Assembly (NCBI RefSeq): GCF_030149505.1
Contig: NZ_JASBRN010000040.1
Span: 1 to 64,000 of the forward strand
Reading direction: 5' to 3'
DNA length: 64,000 bases
DNA from: Nocardioides sp.
GTDB lineage: Bacteria; Actinomycetota; Actinomycetes; Propionibacteriales; Nocardioidaceae
Shown here: positions 28,290 through 37,329 of the stretch, one piece after another
Layout: each line of letters opens with the position of its first letter
Position numbering within the stretch: position 1 is the stretch's first letter
Program-made: the position numbers and the translations under genes
The notes under the pieces: generated by a model
What the model was told of the DNA's origin: nothing
Seen by the model: only the letters and a program-made list of their open reading frames with translations
Database searches by the model: none

Positions 28290-29599
28290 GCAATGGACCC
28301 GAGCGGCAGAGGCTGGACGCGGCCCTTGGTCCCGCTGACGAGGGAGTCGTGACGATGAACGGCGTCCTTGAGTGGGGCCGGTCGGTCGGCCGCCTCGAGG
28401 AAGTCGCGCGCCGCCTCCGATCGGCGGCCAACGCGGGCCTCGGCATCGGCGGGCAGACCGGCCCGGCGATGTTCAAGGCCATGCGTCGCTCCGCCGACAA
28501 CCTCGACGCCCGGGTCGCGGAGTTCCGACGCGGTCAGGCCGCGCTGGAGTCGGCTGCCCAGACGATCACCAACATCCGCGCCCAGCGCAACCAGATCGAC
28601 TCCGACCCGGCGACCGCACCGCTGATGGACCCCGGGTCCTTCTCCGACAACCCCGAGTGGGACGACGAGAAGCGGATGACCGAGCAGGGCAAGCACAACG
28701 CCGCTGTCTCGGCCTTCCAGGAGCGTGAGGCGCTGCGTGAGCAGCGGGCCCGCGAGATCGCCGAGGAGTTCGACCGGCGCTACGAGGAGCCGATCGCGGT
28801 CATGAAGTCGATCCACGGCCTCCCCGACCCCGAGGAGCCGGGCGGCCAGGACGGCCCCGGCGGCGGCGACGGCCCGAGTGCACGCGCACCGATCCCCGGG
28901 GGCCGCGGCCCCAGCGGGACCACCGGGACGACGTACCACCCCACCGTCATCGGCCAGCCGACCGACATCGACCCCGGCGACACCAACGAGGTCGACCCGA
29001 TCGACAACGGCACCGAGCCGGAGATCAAGGACCCCACGGTCATCGACCCGACCGTGATCGACCCGGTCGACCCCACCGGCCCCACCACGATCGGCCCCAC
29101 CGGCCCGGGAGGCACCGGCCTCGTCCCCGGCGGGGTCGGTACGGCGGTGGGCGTCGGCCTCGGCGGCGGTGCCCTGCTCGGCGGGCTGGCCAAGGGCGTG
29201 GGCATCGTGCGCGGCATCGGCGCCGGCGTCCTCGCACCCGGCCAGCAGGCCCGACCCCTGGGCGGCCTGAGCCGCTCGGCGGTCTCCGGCACCCTCGGCC
29301 GCGGCGCGGTCGCGGGGGCGCCGGCACAGGCTCGGCCGGCGGCCCGGGGTGGGGTGGGGGCCACCTCGACCGCCGGTCGTACCACCGCCTCCGGCCGCGG
29401 CGCGGCGGCAGCCGGCGCGGGCGGTCGCGGGAGCGGCGGGGCCCGGACCGGTGCGGCCGCCGGTGGCGGCCGCGGCGGCGCCGCTGGAGCGGGCGCAGCC
29501 CGTCGGCGCGGTCGCGGCGACGACGCGGCCGACCGGGAGCACTACGACGACGGGCAGGACTGGCTCGACGACGAGGCAGCCCCCGGCGTCCTGGACTGA
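28286..29599 (+). CDS. PPE/ESX-substrate-like protein with Gly/Ala-rich tail
   Basis: A 437-residue protein. The N-terminal 180 residues are helical (GRSVGRLEEVARRLRSAANAG to EIAEEFDRRY). A Pro/Asp/Thr-rich repeat region follows (TVIDPTVIDPVDPTGPTTIG), then a Gly/Ala/Arg-rich stretch. The acidic terminal tag is HYDDGQDWLDDEAAPGVLD. Similar W-[LI]-DD...PGVL ends occur on actinobacterial ESX-linked proteins. It is probably exported or surface-associated with its partner upstream. The function is unknown. ATG 28286 has GGGAGGA at 28271-28277. Confidence 0.65.
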   Translation: MSNGPERQRLDAALGPADEGVVTMNGVLEWGRSVGRLEEVARRLRSAANAGLGIGGQTGPAMFKAMRRSADNLDARVAEFRRGQAALESAAQTITNIRAQRNQIDSDPATAPLMDPGSFSDNPEWDDEKRMTEQGKHNAAVSAFQEREALREQRAREIAEEFDRRYEEPIAVMKSIHGLPDPEEPGGQDGPGGGDGPSARAPIPGGRGPSGTTGTTYHPTVIGQPTDIDPGDTNEVDPIDNGTEPEIKDPTVIDPTVIDPVDPTGPTTIGPTGPGGTGLVPGGVGTAVGVGLGGGALLGGLAKGVGIVRGIGAGVLAPGQQARPLGGLSRSAVSGTLGRGAVAGAPAQARPAARGGVGATSTAGRTTASGRGAAAAGAGGRGSGGARTGAAAGGGRGGAAGAGAARRRGRGDDAADREHYDDGQDWLDDEAAPGVLD

Positions 29600-29620
29600 C
29601 ACCGACCCACCGCTCGTCCA

Positions 29621-29657
29621 CGAACGGGCAGCTCTCCAGGAGAGAGCTGCCCGTTCG
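29621..29657 (+). terminator. Terminator hairpin after the ESX-type pair
   Basis: CGAACGGGCAGCTCT (29621-29635) pairs perfectly with AGAGCTGCCCGTTCG (29643-29657). This is a 15-bp stem with a 7-base loop, 22 bases after the stop codon. Confidence 0.85.
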
Positions 29658-29814
29658 GCGTCCTCGGCTGCTGCGAGCGGAGACAGGGCGACGCCGGCCG
29701 GAGCGCTGGGGGGCAGACGTGCCGGCCGACGTCGCCGGACAATCGTCGCATCCCCATACCCCGACGGGTAGACCCGGGCCCACCCGTTCCTCACCCCCGG
29801 GGCCACGCCTGCCC

Positions 29815-29820
29815 TACGCT
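29815..29820 (+). promoter_or_regulatory. -10 hexamer TACGCT, leaderless start
   Basis: TACGCT is followed by six bases and then GTG 29827. This supports that start over a longer upstream frame. Confidence 0.5.
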
Positions 29821-29826
29821 GAACGG

Positions 29827-30900
29827 GTGGACGAGCCGCCGCAGGGAGCGGCCCCAGGGGCCGACGAGGGCCCCTCCGGGCCCGCATCCCTGTCTCCCGC
29901 CAACATGGCCGACGTCGCGCGGCTGGCCGGGGTCTCGATCGCCACGGTGTCCCGAGCACTGCGCGACGTGCCGGGTGTCGGGGAGTCGACGCGCCGCCGG
30001 GTCCGCGAGGTGGCCGACCAGCTCTCCTACGTCGTCTCCCCCGAGGCCAGCTCGCTGTCGCGTCGCGAGACCGGCCGGGTCGCGGTGGTGATGCCGCGGA
30101 TGGACGTGTGGTTCTACTCGATGATGCTCGGCGGGCTCGAGCGCGGGCTGCGCGCCGAGGGCATGGACGTGCTCGTCTACCAGGTGCCCGGCCCCGCCGA
30201 GCGCGGCGCCTTCGTGCGCGACCTGCCGGCCCGACGCAAGGTCGACGCGGTGGTGCTCGCCGCCCTGCCGCTCTCGCCCGAGCAGCGCGACCGCCTCGAC
30301 CTGCTCGGCGTCCCGCTCGTCATCGCCGGCGGTGCCGCCCGCGGCCTGCCGCACGTCGACGTGGACGACCGCGCGATGGCCCGCCTCGCCGTCGAGCACC
30401 TCCTCGACGCCGGCCACCGCGACATCGCGATGGTGCGCACCAGCGACACCGACGACACCACCTGGGACGCCGACCTGCTGCGGGTCGCCGGCTTCCGCGA
30501 CGCGCTCGCTGCCCGAGGCGTGCCCGAGCGCTCCGACCTGCTCGTCACCGAGCCGTGGGCCGTCGACGCCGGCAGCCGCGCCCTCGACCGGCTGGTCGCG
30601 CTGCCGCAGCCACCCACCGCCGTCTTCGCCTACTCCGACGAGCTCGCCACCGCCCTCAGCATGGGCGCCTTGCGCCGCGGGCTGAGGATCCCCGAGGACC
30701 TCTCGGTCATCGGGATCGACGGTCACCCCACCGCCGCGGTGATGGGCCTGTCCACCGTCGACCAGCAGGTCGAGCTCCAGGCCGCCACGGCCGCCGAGAT
30801 CACCGTCCGGTTGCTGCGCGGCGAGGGCGGCGAGCGCTCCGTGCGGGTGCCGCACGTGCTCGTCACGCGCGGCTCGGTGGGTCCGCCGGCAGCGCGCTGA
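29827..30900 (+). CDS. LacI-family transcriptional regulator
   Basis: A 357-residue regulator. After a proline-rich extension comes the LacI helix-turn-helix and hinge (MADVARLAGVSIATVSRALRD). A periplasmic-binding-protein-like effector domain follows (FAYSDELATALSMGALRRG, LSVIGIDGHP), ending in a conserved LVTRGSV. Members usually repress sugar-uptake or glycosidase genes. No sugar operon lies beside it, so the effector and target are unknown. An in-frame start as early as 29719 exists. The -10 hexamer supports GTG 29827. Confidence 0.88.
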   Translation: MDEPPQGAAPGADEGPSGPASLSPANMADVARLAGVSIATVSRALRDVPGVGESTRRRVREVADQLSYVVSPEASSLSRRETGRVAVVMPRMDVWFYSMMLGGLERGLRAEGMDVLVYQVPGPAERGAFVRDLPARRKVDAVVLAALPLSPEQRDRLDLLGVPLVIAGGAARGLPHVDVDDRAMARLAVEHLLDAGHRDIAMVRTSDTDDTTWDADLLRVAGFRDALAARGVPERSDLLVTEPWAVDAGSRALDRLVALPQPPTAVFAYSDELATALSMGALRRGLRIPEDLSVIGIDGHPTAAVMGLSTVDQQVELQAATAAEITVRLLRGEGGERSVRVPHVLVTRGSVGPPAAR

Positions 30901-30968
30901 CCGCGCGGTCGCACCCCACCGCGCGACACCCGGCCACCGCGCCCCTTCCCCGGGCCGTCCCGCCCCGC

Positions 30969-30974
30969 TAGCGT
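30969..30974 (+). promoter_or_regulatory. -10 hexamer TAGCGT for SGNH gene
   Basis: TAGCGT would give a transcript starting near 30981 with a 41-base leader to ATG 31022. No clear -35 is visible. Confidence 0.35.
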
Positions 30975-31021
30975 GCGCCTGCCTCGTTGTGAGGCAGATC
31001 ACTGCTCGGGAAAGGTCCCTC

Positions 31022-32269
31022 ATGTCGTCCACCGCCACCTGGCGCCGCCTCGCCGCCCCCGTCGGCGTGCTGCTGCTGCTCGCCGCGCTCCTGAGCGCCC
31101 TCACCAGCGGCGCCGCCCCGCTCCTGCCCGTCCCGGCCGCCCGCGCCGACGGACCCGGGGTCGGCACGCCGTACGTCGTCAGCGTCGGCGACTCCTACAT
31201 CTCCGGCGAGGCCGGGCGCTGGGCCGGCAGCTCGAACGTCTCGTCGTCGTACGCCGACGCGCTGGGCTCCACCGCCTACTGGGACACCCCGACCGGCGAG
31301 TCGACCGCGCGCTGCCACCGCAGCAAGGCCGCCGAGGTCTTCATCGGCGCCGGGACCCTCGGGAAGAACCTCGCCTGCTCGGGCGCGAGGACCACCACCG
31401 ACGCCTCGGGCACCTACTTCAAGCCCGGCCTGGACTTCTACGACGACGGCGCCGGCCGGATCGGTCAGGCCAAGGCGCTGCAGCAGTTCGCCTCGAGCAA
31501 CAACGTCAAGATGGTCGTGGTCTCCATCGGCGGCAACGACTTCAACTTCGCCGACATCGTCACCACCTGCGTGGCCAACTGGCTCTCCTCGCCCAGCTGG
31601 TGGAAGAACTACTGCAACGACGACAGCTCGGTGACCGCGAACTTCACCAGCAGCAACGTCACCGCGGTGCGCACCCGGATCGCCACCGCCTTCCAGAACC
31701 TCCGCACCGCCATGCGCAACGCCGGGTACGCCGACAGCGCCTGGACCCTGCTGGTGCAGACCTACCCCTCGCCGATCCCGAACGCCTCGGGCTTCCGCTA
31801 CGCCGAGACCGGCTACACCCGGCAGAACACCGGCGGTTGCGGCTTCTGGAACGCCGACGCCAACTGGGCCAACTCCACCGCCCTGCCGACGATCAACAAC
31901 ACCGTCCGCAGCGCCATCACCGCCTCGGGGCTCACGAACACCCGCGTCCTCGACCTGGCCTCGGCCTTCAACGGCCGGCGCCTCTGCGAGAGCACGGTCG
32001 GTCTCTACGAGGAGAAGGGCCTGACCTCCTGGACCCAGGCCGGCGCGGTCGACCGGACCGAGTGGGTCAACCAGATCCGCACCGTCAGCACCTGCTGCTC
32101 CAGCAGCCCGTACTACATCCAGGAGTCGCTGCACCCGAACTACTGGGGCCAGCTGGCCACCCGCAGCTGCGTGCGCCAGGCCTGGAACGCCGGCACCCCG
32201 CGCGGGGGCACCTGCACCATCGCCGGCACCGGGCTCTCCGGCGGGGAGCCGCGGATGACCCTGCGCTGA
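31022..32269 (+). CDS. Secreted SGNH/GDSL hydrolase
   Basis: A 415-residue exported esterase or lipase. The signal peptide ends near PAARADG. Block I holds the catalytic serine (VSVGDSYISGE), block III the asparagine (VSIGGNDFNF) and block V the Asp/His region (ESLHPNYWGQ). Many cysteines suggest disulphides, including a CGF near residue 275 and an adjacent CC pair near 357. The substrate is unknown; secreted actinobacterial relatives act on lipids or esters. ATG 31022 was chosen over a GTG-type start at 30989, which would add eleven residues before the signal peptide. Confidence 0.88.
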   Translation: MSSTATWRRLAAPVGVLLLLAALLSALTSGAAPLLPVPAARADGPGVGTPYVVSVGDSYISGEAGRWAGSSNVSSSYADALGSTAYWDTPTGESTARCHRSKAAEVFIGAGTLGKNLACSGARTTTDASGTYFKPGLDFYDDGAGRIGQAKALQQFASSNNVKMVVVSIGGNDFNFADIVTTCVANWLSSPSWWKNYCNDDSSVTANFTSSNVTAVRTRIATAFQNLRTAMRNAGYADSAWTLLVQTYPSPIPNASGFRYAETGYTRQNTGGCGFWNADANWANSTALPTINNTVRSAITASGLTNTRVLDLASAFNGRRLCESTVGLYEEKGLTSWTQAGAVDRTEWVNQIRTVSTCCSSSPYYIQESLHPNYWGQLATRSCVRQAWNAGTPRGGTCTIAGTGLSGGEPRMTLR

Positions 32270-32290
32270 CCCCTGGCTGCTCTGGTCCCG

Positions 32291-32330
32291 CCGAGCCGGC
32301 GCATCCTCCCGAAAAGATGCGCCGGCTCGG
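32291..32330 (+). terminator. Terminator hairpin after the SGNH gene
   Basis: CCGAGCCGGCGCATC (32291-32305) pairs perfectly with GATGCGCCGGCTCGG (32316-32330), a 15-bp stem with a 10-base loop, 22 bases after the stop. Confidence 0.85.
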
Positions 32331-32407
32331 CCACTCCGGCCCCCGCACGTGCGGGACAGGACATGATGGGTACCTCGGGAGCAGGCGCGAGCGAAGGGGG
32401 GACACGG

Positions 32408-35400
32408 GTGGAGCAGCCGGACTGGCTGGTGTCGCTGGTCGACGCGACGACCGACGGCCTGTGGGTGCTCGACCGCCGCGGGACCACCGTGTGGGCCAAC
32501 CGCGCGATGGCGCACCTACTGCGCCGCGACCTCGGCGAGATGGCCGGCCTGCCCGCGCACGAGGTCTTCCCCGCGGGCCAGCGCACCCGGATCGAGATGC
32601 ACCTGTCGATGCTCGCCCGCGGCACGCGCGGCCGCGACAACCTGCCGGTCACCCTCCAGCGCGCCGACGGCACGCTGGTCGGCGGCCTCATGAGCTACAG
32701 CCCGGTCCGCGAGGACGGACGCACGCTGGGCTGGCTGCACCGCTTCACGGCGTACGACGCCGCCCACTCCCCCGCCGCACGGCCCGAGCGTCCCGCGGGG
32801 CAGCCGAGCGGGGTCGCTCCGGCGGACGGGCGGCAGGTCGCCGGCCCGGGTCCCGACGCCCACGACGAGGTGCTCTCCCGCCAGCTCGTCGAGGCGCAGG
32901 AGATCGCCGGCATCGGCTCCTTCTCCTGGGACCTGGAGACCGGCGAGGTGGTGTGGTCCGACCAGCTGCACCGGCTCTACGGCGTGCCCCGCGAGGAGTT
33001 CGACGGCACGGTCGCGGCGTTCGAGGCGTGCCTGCACCCCGACGACCGCGCGCACGTGCAGGCGGCCACCGAGGAGGCGCTGCGCGACCGGGTCGCCTAC
33101 GAGTTCGACGCCCGGGTCCTGCGACCGGACGGAGAGCAGCGCTGGATCCACGGCCGCTGCCGGATCATCCGGGACCCCGCCACCGGTCGCCCCGTGCGGA
33201 TCGGCGGCACCAACCAGGACGTCACCGAGGTCCGCCGCGCCGAGGTCGCCGCGACCGCCGCGACGGCCCGGCTCCGGCTGCTGCAGCAGATGGCGATGGC
33301 CTCCAACCGTGCCCGCACGCTGGAGGAGGCGATCGAGGTCGCCGCGCTCCGGCTGCCCGAGCACACCGGCTGGGAGCCGGTCGCCGCCTGGACCAGCGAG
33401 CGTCCCGGGCTGCTCACGCAGGTGTGGCCGGCCCACGACCCCGGGCTCGGCCAGCGCCGGATCGACCAGGACGGGGCCGGTCGACCGCCCAGCCCCACCG
33501 ACCTCGCCGAGCGGGTGCTGGTCTCGGGCGAGGTCGCCGTGCAGCCGCTGCACGACCGCGGCCGGGCGGTCTCCCGGGTCACGATGCCGGTCGTGGTGAC
33601 CGGCGAGGTGCTCGCGGTCCTCGAGGTCCTCGCCGACGAGGACCCGCTCTCGGAGGCATCCCACGAGCTGGTCGAGCAGGTCGCCGCGCAGCTGGGCGTC
33701 GTCGCCGAGCGCGAGCGCGCCGCGGCCGCCCTCGCCGACGCCCGCGACCGCGCCATGGAGGCCTCGCGGATGAAGTCGGAGTTCCTGGCCACCATGAGCC
33801 ACGAGATCCGCACCCCGATGAACGGCGTCATCGGGCTCAACGAGCTGCTGCTGCGCACCGAGCTCGACGACCACCAGCGGCGCCTGGCCGACGGGGTCCA
33901 CCAGTCCGGGCTCTCGCTGCTGGCGATCATCAACGACATCCTCGACCTGTCGAAGATCGAGGCCGGCAAGCTGGAGCTCGAGGACGTCGACTTCGAGGTG
34001 CGCTCGGTCTTCGAGCAGACCGCCTCGGTCCTCTCCAGCCGCGCGCACGAGAAGGGCGTCGAGCTGGTCGTCGCCTGCCACCCCGACGTCCCGGAGTACC
34101 TCCGCGGCGACCCGACCCGCCTCGGCCAGGTCCTCACCAACCTCGGGTCGAACGCCCTCAAGTTCACCGAGGACGGCGAGGTCTCGATCCAGGCCCGGGT
34201 CGAGCACCAGGACCGCGACGGCGTGGTGCTGCGCGTCGACGTCTCCGACACCGGGATCGGCATCCCCGCCTCCGCCCAGGCGCACCTCTTCGACGCCTTC
34301 ACCCAGGCCGACCTCGCGACCACCCGCCGCCACGGCGGCACCGGGCTGGGCCTGGCGATCTGCCAGCAGCTGGTCGAGGCGATGGACGGTCAGATCCAGG
34401 TCGACTCCGCCGTCGGCGAGGGCTCGACCTTCTCCTTCACCGCCCGACTGGCCCACACCCCCTCCGCGCCCCGGCGCAGCACCGCCGCACCCGAGTCACT
34501 GCGCGGGCGGCGGGTGCTGGTGGTCGACGACAACGAGACCAACCGCTTCATCCTCACCGAGCAGCTGCGGGCCTGGCAGCTGGAGCCCGTCGCCGTGGCG
34601 ACCCCGGCGGAGTGCCTGGCGACGCTGCGCGAGGCCCAGCGCGCGCAGAAGCCCTTCACCCTCGCGCTGCTCGACCTGGTCCTGCCCCGCATCGACGGGC
34701 TCGAGCTGGCCCGGATCATCAAGGCCGACCCGGCGCTGGCCGACCTGGCCCTGGTCCTGCTCACCTCCGACCAGGGGGTCGGCGCCCGCACCGCCCGCGA
34801 GGCCGGCATCAGCACCACGCTGTCCAAGCCCGTGCGCCACTCCGAGCTCTACGACGCCGTGCTGCGCACCCTCGGCGAGCCGCAGGAGCCGACGCCCCGC
34901 GCCCCCCGGCGGCTGGTGGTGCCGTCGCTGGACCTGCGCGTCCTGGTCGTCGAGGACAACCCGGTCAACCAGCTGGTGGCCACCGGGCTGCTCGAGGCGC
35001 TGGGGGTCGAGGTCGACGTCGCCGACGACGGGGAGGCCGCGATCGCCGCGCTCGCCGGGCCCGACCACGGCTACGCCCTGGTGCTCATGGACTGCCGGAT
35101 GCCCGGCATCGACGGCATCGACGCCACCCGGGCGATCCGCGGCGGCGAGCCGCGCGGCACCCGGGTGCCGATCATCGCCATGACCGCCTCGGCCCTCGAG
35201 GGCGAGCGCGAGCGCTGCCTGGCTGCGGGCATGGACGACTTCCTCACCAAGCCGGTCGACCCCACGCAGCTCGAGGAGGTCGTGCAGCGCTGGACCCGGC
35301 GCACCGGCGCGGTCCCCGCCCCCCGCCCGGGCAGCACCCACCCCGCGGCTCCCGGCCCCCGGCACACCGCCGAGGCGGGCGGCCGGTCCGCGACCGGCGG

Positions 35401-35833
35401 CGGCACCACGACGGCGCTGGCCGACCCCGCCCGGCAACCGAGCCCACCAGAGCTGTCCGAGCCGCCCTCCGAGCTGCCCCCGGGCGAGGCACCGGTCGTC
35501 GACGAGGAGCGCCGCAAGGTGCTGGCCGAGCTGGTCAAGGACGGCGAGAGCTTCTTCGACCGCACCGCCCGCTCCTTCGTCGGACGCATCGACGGCCAGG
35601 TCGCCGACATCCGCACCGCCCTCGAGGCCCGCGACGCCTACGCCACCTTCACCAACGCCCACCTGGTCAAGGGCAGCGCCCTCAACCTCGGGCTGCCACG
35701 TGTGTCGGCCGCCTCGGCCGCGGTCGAGGCCCACGCCCACGCCGGCGACCTCAGCGGCATCGAGCCCAAGCTCGAGCTGCTGGAGCGCGAGGTGGCCGTC
35801 GCCGTGGCCGAGCTGCGTCGGAGGCTGGGCTGA
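32408..35833 (+). CDS. Hybrid histidine kinase: PAS-PAS-GAF-HisKA-HATPase-REC-REC-HPt
   Basis: A 1141-residue cytosolic phosphorelay protein. Two PAS domains (residues about 5-120 and 165-290) and a GAF-like sensor (310-455) precede the H-box SHEIRTPMNGVIGL (phospho-histidine near 465). The ATP lid motifs DTGIGI and GGTGLGLAI follow. Receiver 1 has its aspartate in LLDLVLP near 756, and receiver 2 in LMDCRMPGIDG near 895. A C-terminal HPt domain reads AHLVKGSALNLG near 1084. No transmembrane helix or adjacent output regulator is seen, so the phosphate target is elsewhere. I chose GTG 32408 because AAGGGGGG lies upstream. ATG 32363 would add 15 residues. Confidence 0.9.
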   Translation: MEQPDWLVSLVDATTDGLWVLDRRGTTVWANRAMAHLLRRDLGEMAGLPAHEVFPAGQRTRIEMHLSMLARGTRGRDNLPVTLQRADGTLVGGLMSYSPVREDGRTLGWLHRFTAYDAAHSPAARPERPAGQPSGVAPADGRQVAGPGPDAHDEVLSRQLVEAQEIAGIGSFSWDLETGEVVWSDQLHRLYGVPREEFDGTVAAFEACLHPDDRAHVQAATEEALRDRVAYEFDARVLRPDGEQRWIHGRCRIIRDPATGRPVRIGGTNQDVTEVRRAEVAATAATARLRLLQQMAMASNRARTLEEAIEVAALRLPEHTGWEPVAAWTSERPGLLTQVWPAHDPGLGQRRIDQDGAGRPPSPTDLAERVLVSGEVAVQPLHDRGRAVSRVTMPVVVTGEVLAVLEVLADEDPLSEASHELVEQVAAQLGVVAERERAAAALADARDRAMEASRMKSEFLATMSHEIRTPMNGVIGLNELLLRTELDDHQRRLADGVHQSGLSLLAIINDILDLSKIEAGKLELEDVDFEVRSVFEQTASVLSSRAHEKGVELVVACHPDVPEYLRGDPTRLGQVLTNLGSNALKFTEDGEVSIQARVEHQDRDGVVLRVDVSDTGIGIPASAQAHLFDAFTQADLATTRRHGGTGLGLAICQQLVEAMDGQIQVDSAVGEGSTFSFTARLAHTPSAPRRSTAAPESLRGRRVLVVDDNETNRFILTEQLRAWQLEPVAVATPAECLATLREAQRAQKPFTLALLDLVLPRIDGLELARIIKADPALADLALVLLTSDQGVGARTAREAGISTTLSKPVRHSELYDAVLRTLGEPQEPTPRAPRRLVVPSLDLRVLVVEDNPVNQLVATGLLEALGVEVDVADDGEAAIAALAGPDHGYALVLMDCRMPGIDGIDATRAIRGGEPRGTRVPIIAMTASALEGERERCLAAGMDDFLTKPVDPTQLEEVVQRWTRRTGAVPAPRPGSTHPAAPGPRHTAEAGGRSATGGGTTTALADPARQPSPPELSEPPSELPPGEAPVVDEERRKVLAELVKDGESFFDRTARSFVGRIDGQVADIRTALEARDAYATFTNAHLVKGSALNLGLPRVSAASAAVEAHAHAGDLSGIEPKLELLEREVAVAVAELRRRLG

Positions 35834-35928
35834 GCCGCAGCGGGGCACCGGTCGACCCGCTCGGCCTGCGGTACTCCGAGGTCGCCCGCCTGCGCCCCGT
35901 CGACCTGGTCTCCACCCTCGACCGTCCG

Positions 35929-37251
35929 GTGCAGCGGGTCGACCCCCGCCGCAGCTCGCTGACCCCACTGCCGCGCCCGGCGCCGTACGCCGCGGTGGAG
36001 GCGGGGCTGGCCGGCTCCGGCGAGGAACGGCTCGTGCTCACGCTCGCCGGGGCGGGCCTCTCGCTCTCGGCGGTGTACGCCGCCGGCAGCTGCTGGCTGG
36101 AGGTCGACGGTCCCGCGGGGCCGTCGGTGTTGCGCAGCCGCCGCTCGGGCCGGGCGGGACCGGCCGCCGCGCTCGGCCTGGCGCTCACCGGCACCCACGT
36201 CACCGTCCTGACCCGCGAGGTCCCCGACGGCCCCTGGACCGGCCGCGCCCGCGTCGACCTGGCCGACACCCAGCCGCGCGCGGCCGCGCTGGTGCGCGAG
36301 CCCGACTGGCTCGACCGGCTCCAGGTCGGGCACGACGGCCCGGCGACGTCGCTGCTCGCCGGGGGCTTCGGCCAGCTCGGGCTGCGCGACATCCGCGTCG
36401 TCACGCACGCCGACGGCACGGCGTACGACGCCGGCGACGGACGCGTGCGGCTGACCGCCACCAGCGCCGGCCCGGGCCCGTTCGGCACCGGGCACGCCTC
36501 GGTCTGGGCGTTCGACCCGGCCGGCCCGGCGCTGGAGCAGACCGCCGACCTGTTCTTCCACCGTCCCAGCGAGAGCGCGGTGCACGGCGACCACGCCGTG
36601 CACGTGCTGCGCGACGGCGACGAGTGGCTGGTCGCCACCAGCACCTGGGGCGACCTGGATCCCGACCGCGACGGTGCCCGGGTCGAGGTGCTGCTCGCCC
36701 GCTGCGAGCACGCCGCCGGCTCCGACGTGCTGCGCGGGGTGCACGTGCTGCACACCGATCCGCTGCGCCTGCCCACCGACGGACTCGTCTCCGTGGGGGT
36801 CTGGGACCCGCACCTCGTGCGCACCGGGTCGGGGTGGCTGGTCGGCTACGTCAGCGCCTCGCGCTTCTTCCGCTTCCACCCCGTGCTCGCCGAGGGGCCG
36901 GACCTGTCCTCGCTGCGGCTGCGGGCCGCGGCGCTCGGACGCACCGCCACCGAGGGGCCGACGCTGCTGCTGCGACCCGACCTGCCGGGCGGCGTGGTGG
37001 TGCTCGCCTCCGACGGGCCCGACGGCCCGCGCGGCGCGCGCGAGCAGTGGGTGGTGCTCGACAACGACCTGCGGGAGGTCGCTCGCCTCGACGGGGACTT
37101 CCCCACCAACATCCCGTGGCCCACGCTCGTCCGCGATGGGGACGGCTGGCTGCTGGTGACCTTCGACGGCACCCCGCACGGGGGTCGGGTCTGTGGCTAC
37201 GGCACCCACGGCGACGTGGTCGTGCTGCGCGGCACCGCCGACGCGCACTAG
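35929..37251 (+). CDS. Unknown protein with beta-propeller-like repeats (GH43-like)
   Basis: Length is 440 residues from the first standard start codon, GTG 35929. The same frame is open and protein-like back to CTG 35830 (SGAPVDPLGLRYSEVARLRP), where CTGA overlaps the kinase stop but no ATG, GTG or TTG exists. The body has repeated motifs of five-bladed propellers: DGDEWLVATSTWGD, VGVWDPHLVRTGSGWLVGY, NIPWPTLVRDGDGWLLVTF. These recall GH43 or sialidase-like folds. No signal peptide is seen. The function is unknown. Close placement after the kinase suggests co-transcription. Confidence 0.65.
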   Translation: MQRVDPRRSSLTPLPRPAPYAAVEAGLAGSGEERLVLTLAGAGLSLSAVYAAGSCWLEVDGPAGPSVLRSRRSGRAGPAAALGLALTGTHVTVLTREVPDGPWTGRARVDLADTQPRAAALVREPDWLDRLQVGHDGPATSLLAGGFGQLGLRDIRVVTHADGTAYDAGDGRVRLTATSAGPGPFGTGHASVWAFDPAGPALEQTADLFFHRPSESAVHGDHAVHVLRDGDEWLVATSTWGDLDPDRDGARVEVLLARCEHAAGSDVLRGVHVLHTDPLRLPTDGLVSVGVWDPHLVRTGSGWLVGYVSASRFFRFHPVLAEGPDLSSLRLRAAALGRTATEGPTLLLRPDLPGGVVVLASDGPDGPRGAREQWVVLDNDLREVARLDGDFPTNIPWPTLVRDGDGWLLVTFDGTPHGGRVCGYGTHGDVVVLRGTADAH

Positions 37252-37254
37252 CCT
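37249..37254 (+). promoter_or_regulatory. -10 hexamer TAGCCT for valine dehydrogenase
   Basis: TAGCCT overlaps the stop codon of the preceding gene and would start a transcript near 37261, with a leader of about 69 bases. Confidence 0.3.
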
Positions 37255-37329
37255 GGGTGTGACCCGCGCCACCCCTGCGGGCCCCACCGGTCGCACCACC
37301 CCCGCGACCCCGAGCAGAACGGACCGACC

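Noticed and set aside
30973-37251. A 2092-codon open frame running through the SGNH, kinase and propeller genes
   Set aside because: Up to about 35830 it is an Arg/Pro-rich shadow of high-GC third positions. Only the last part is protein-like.
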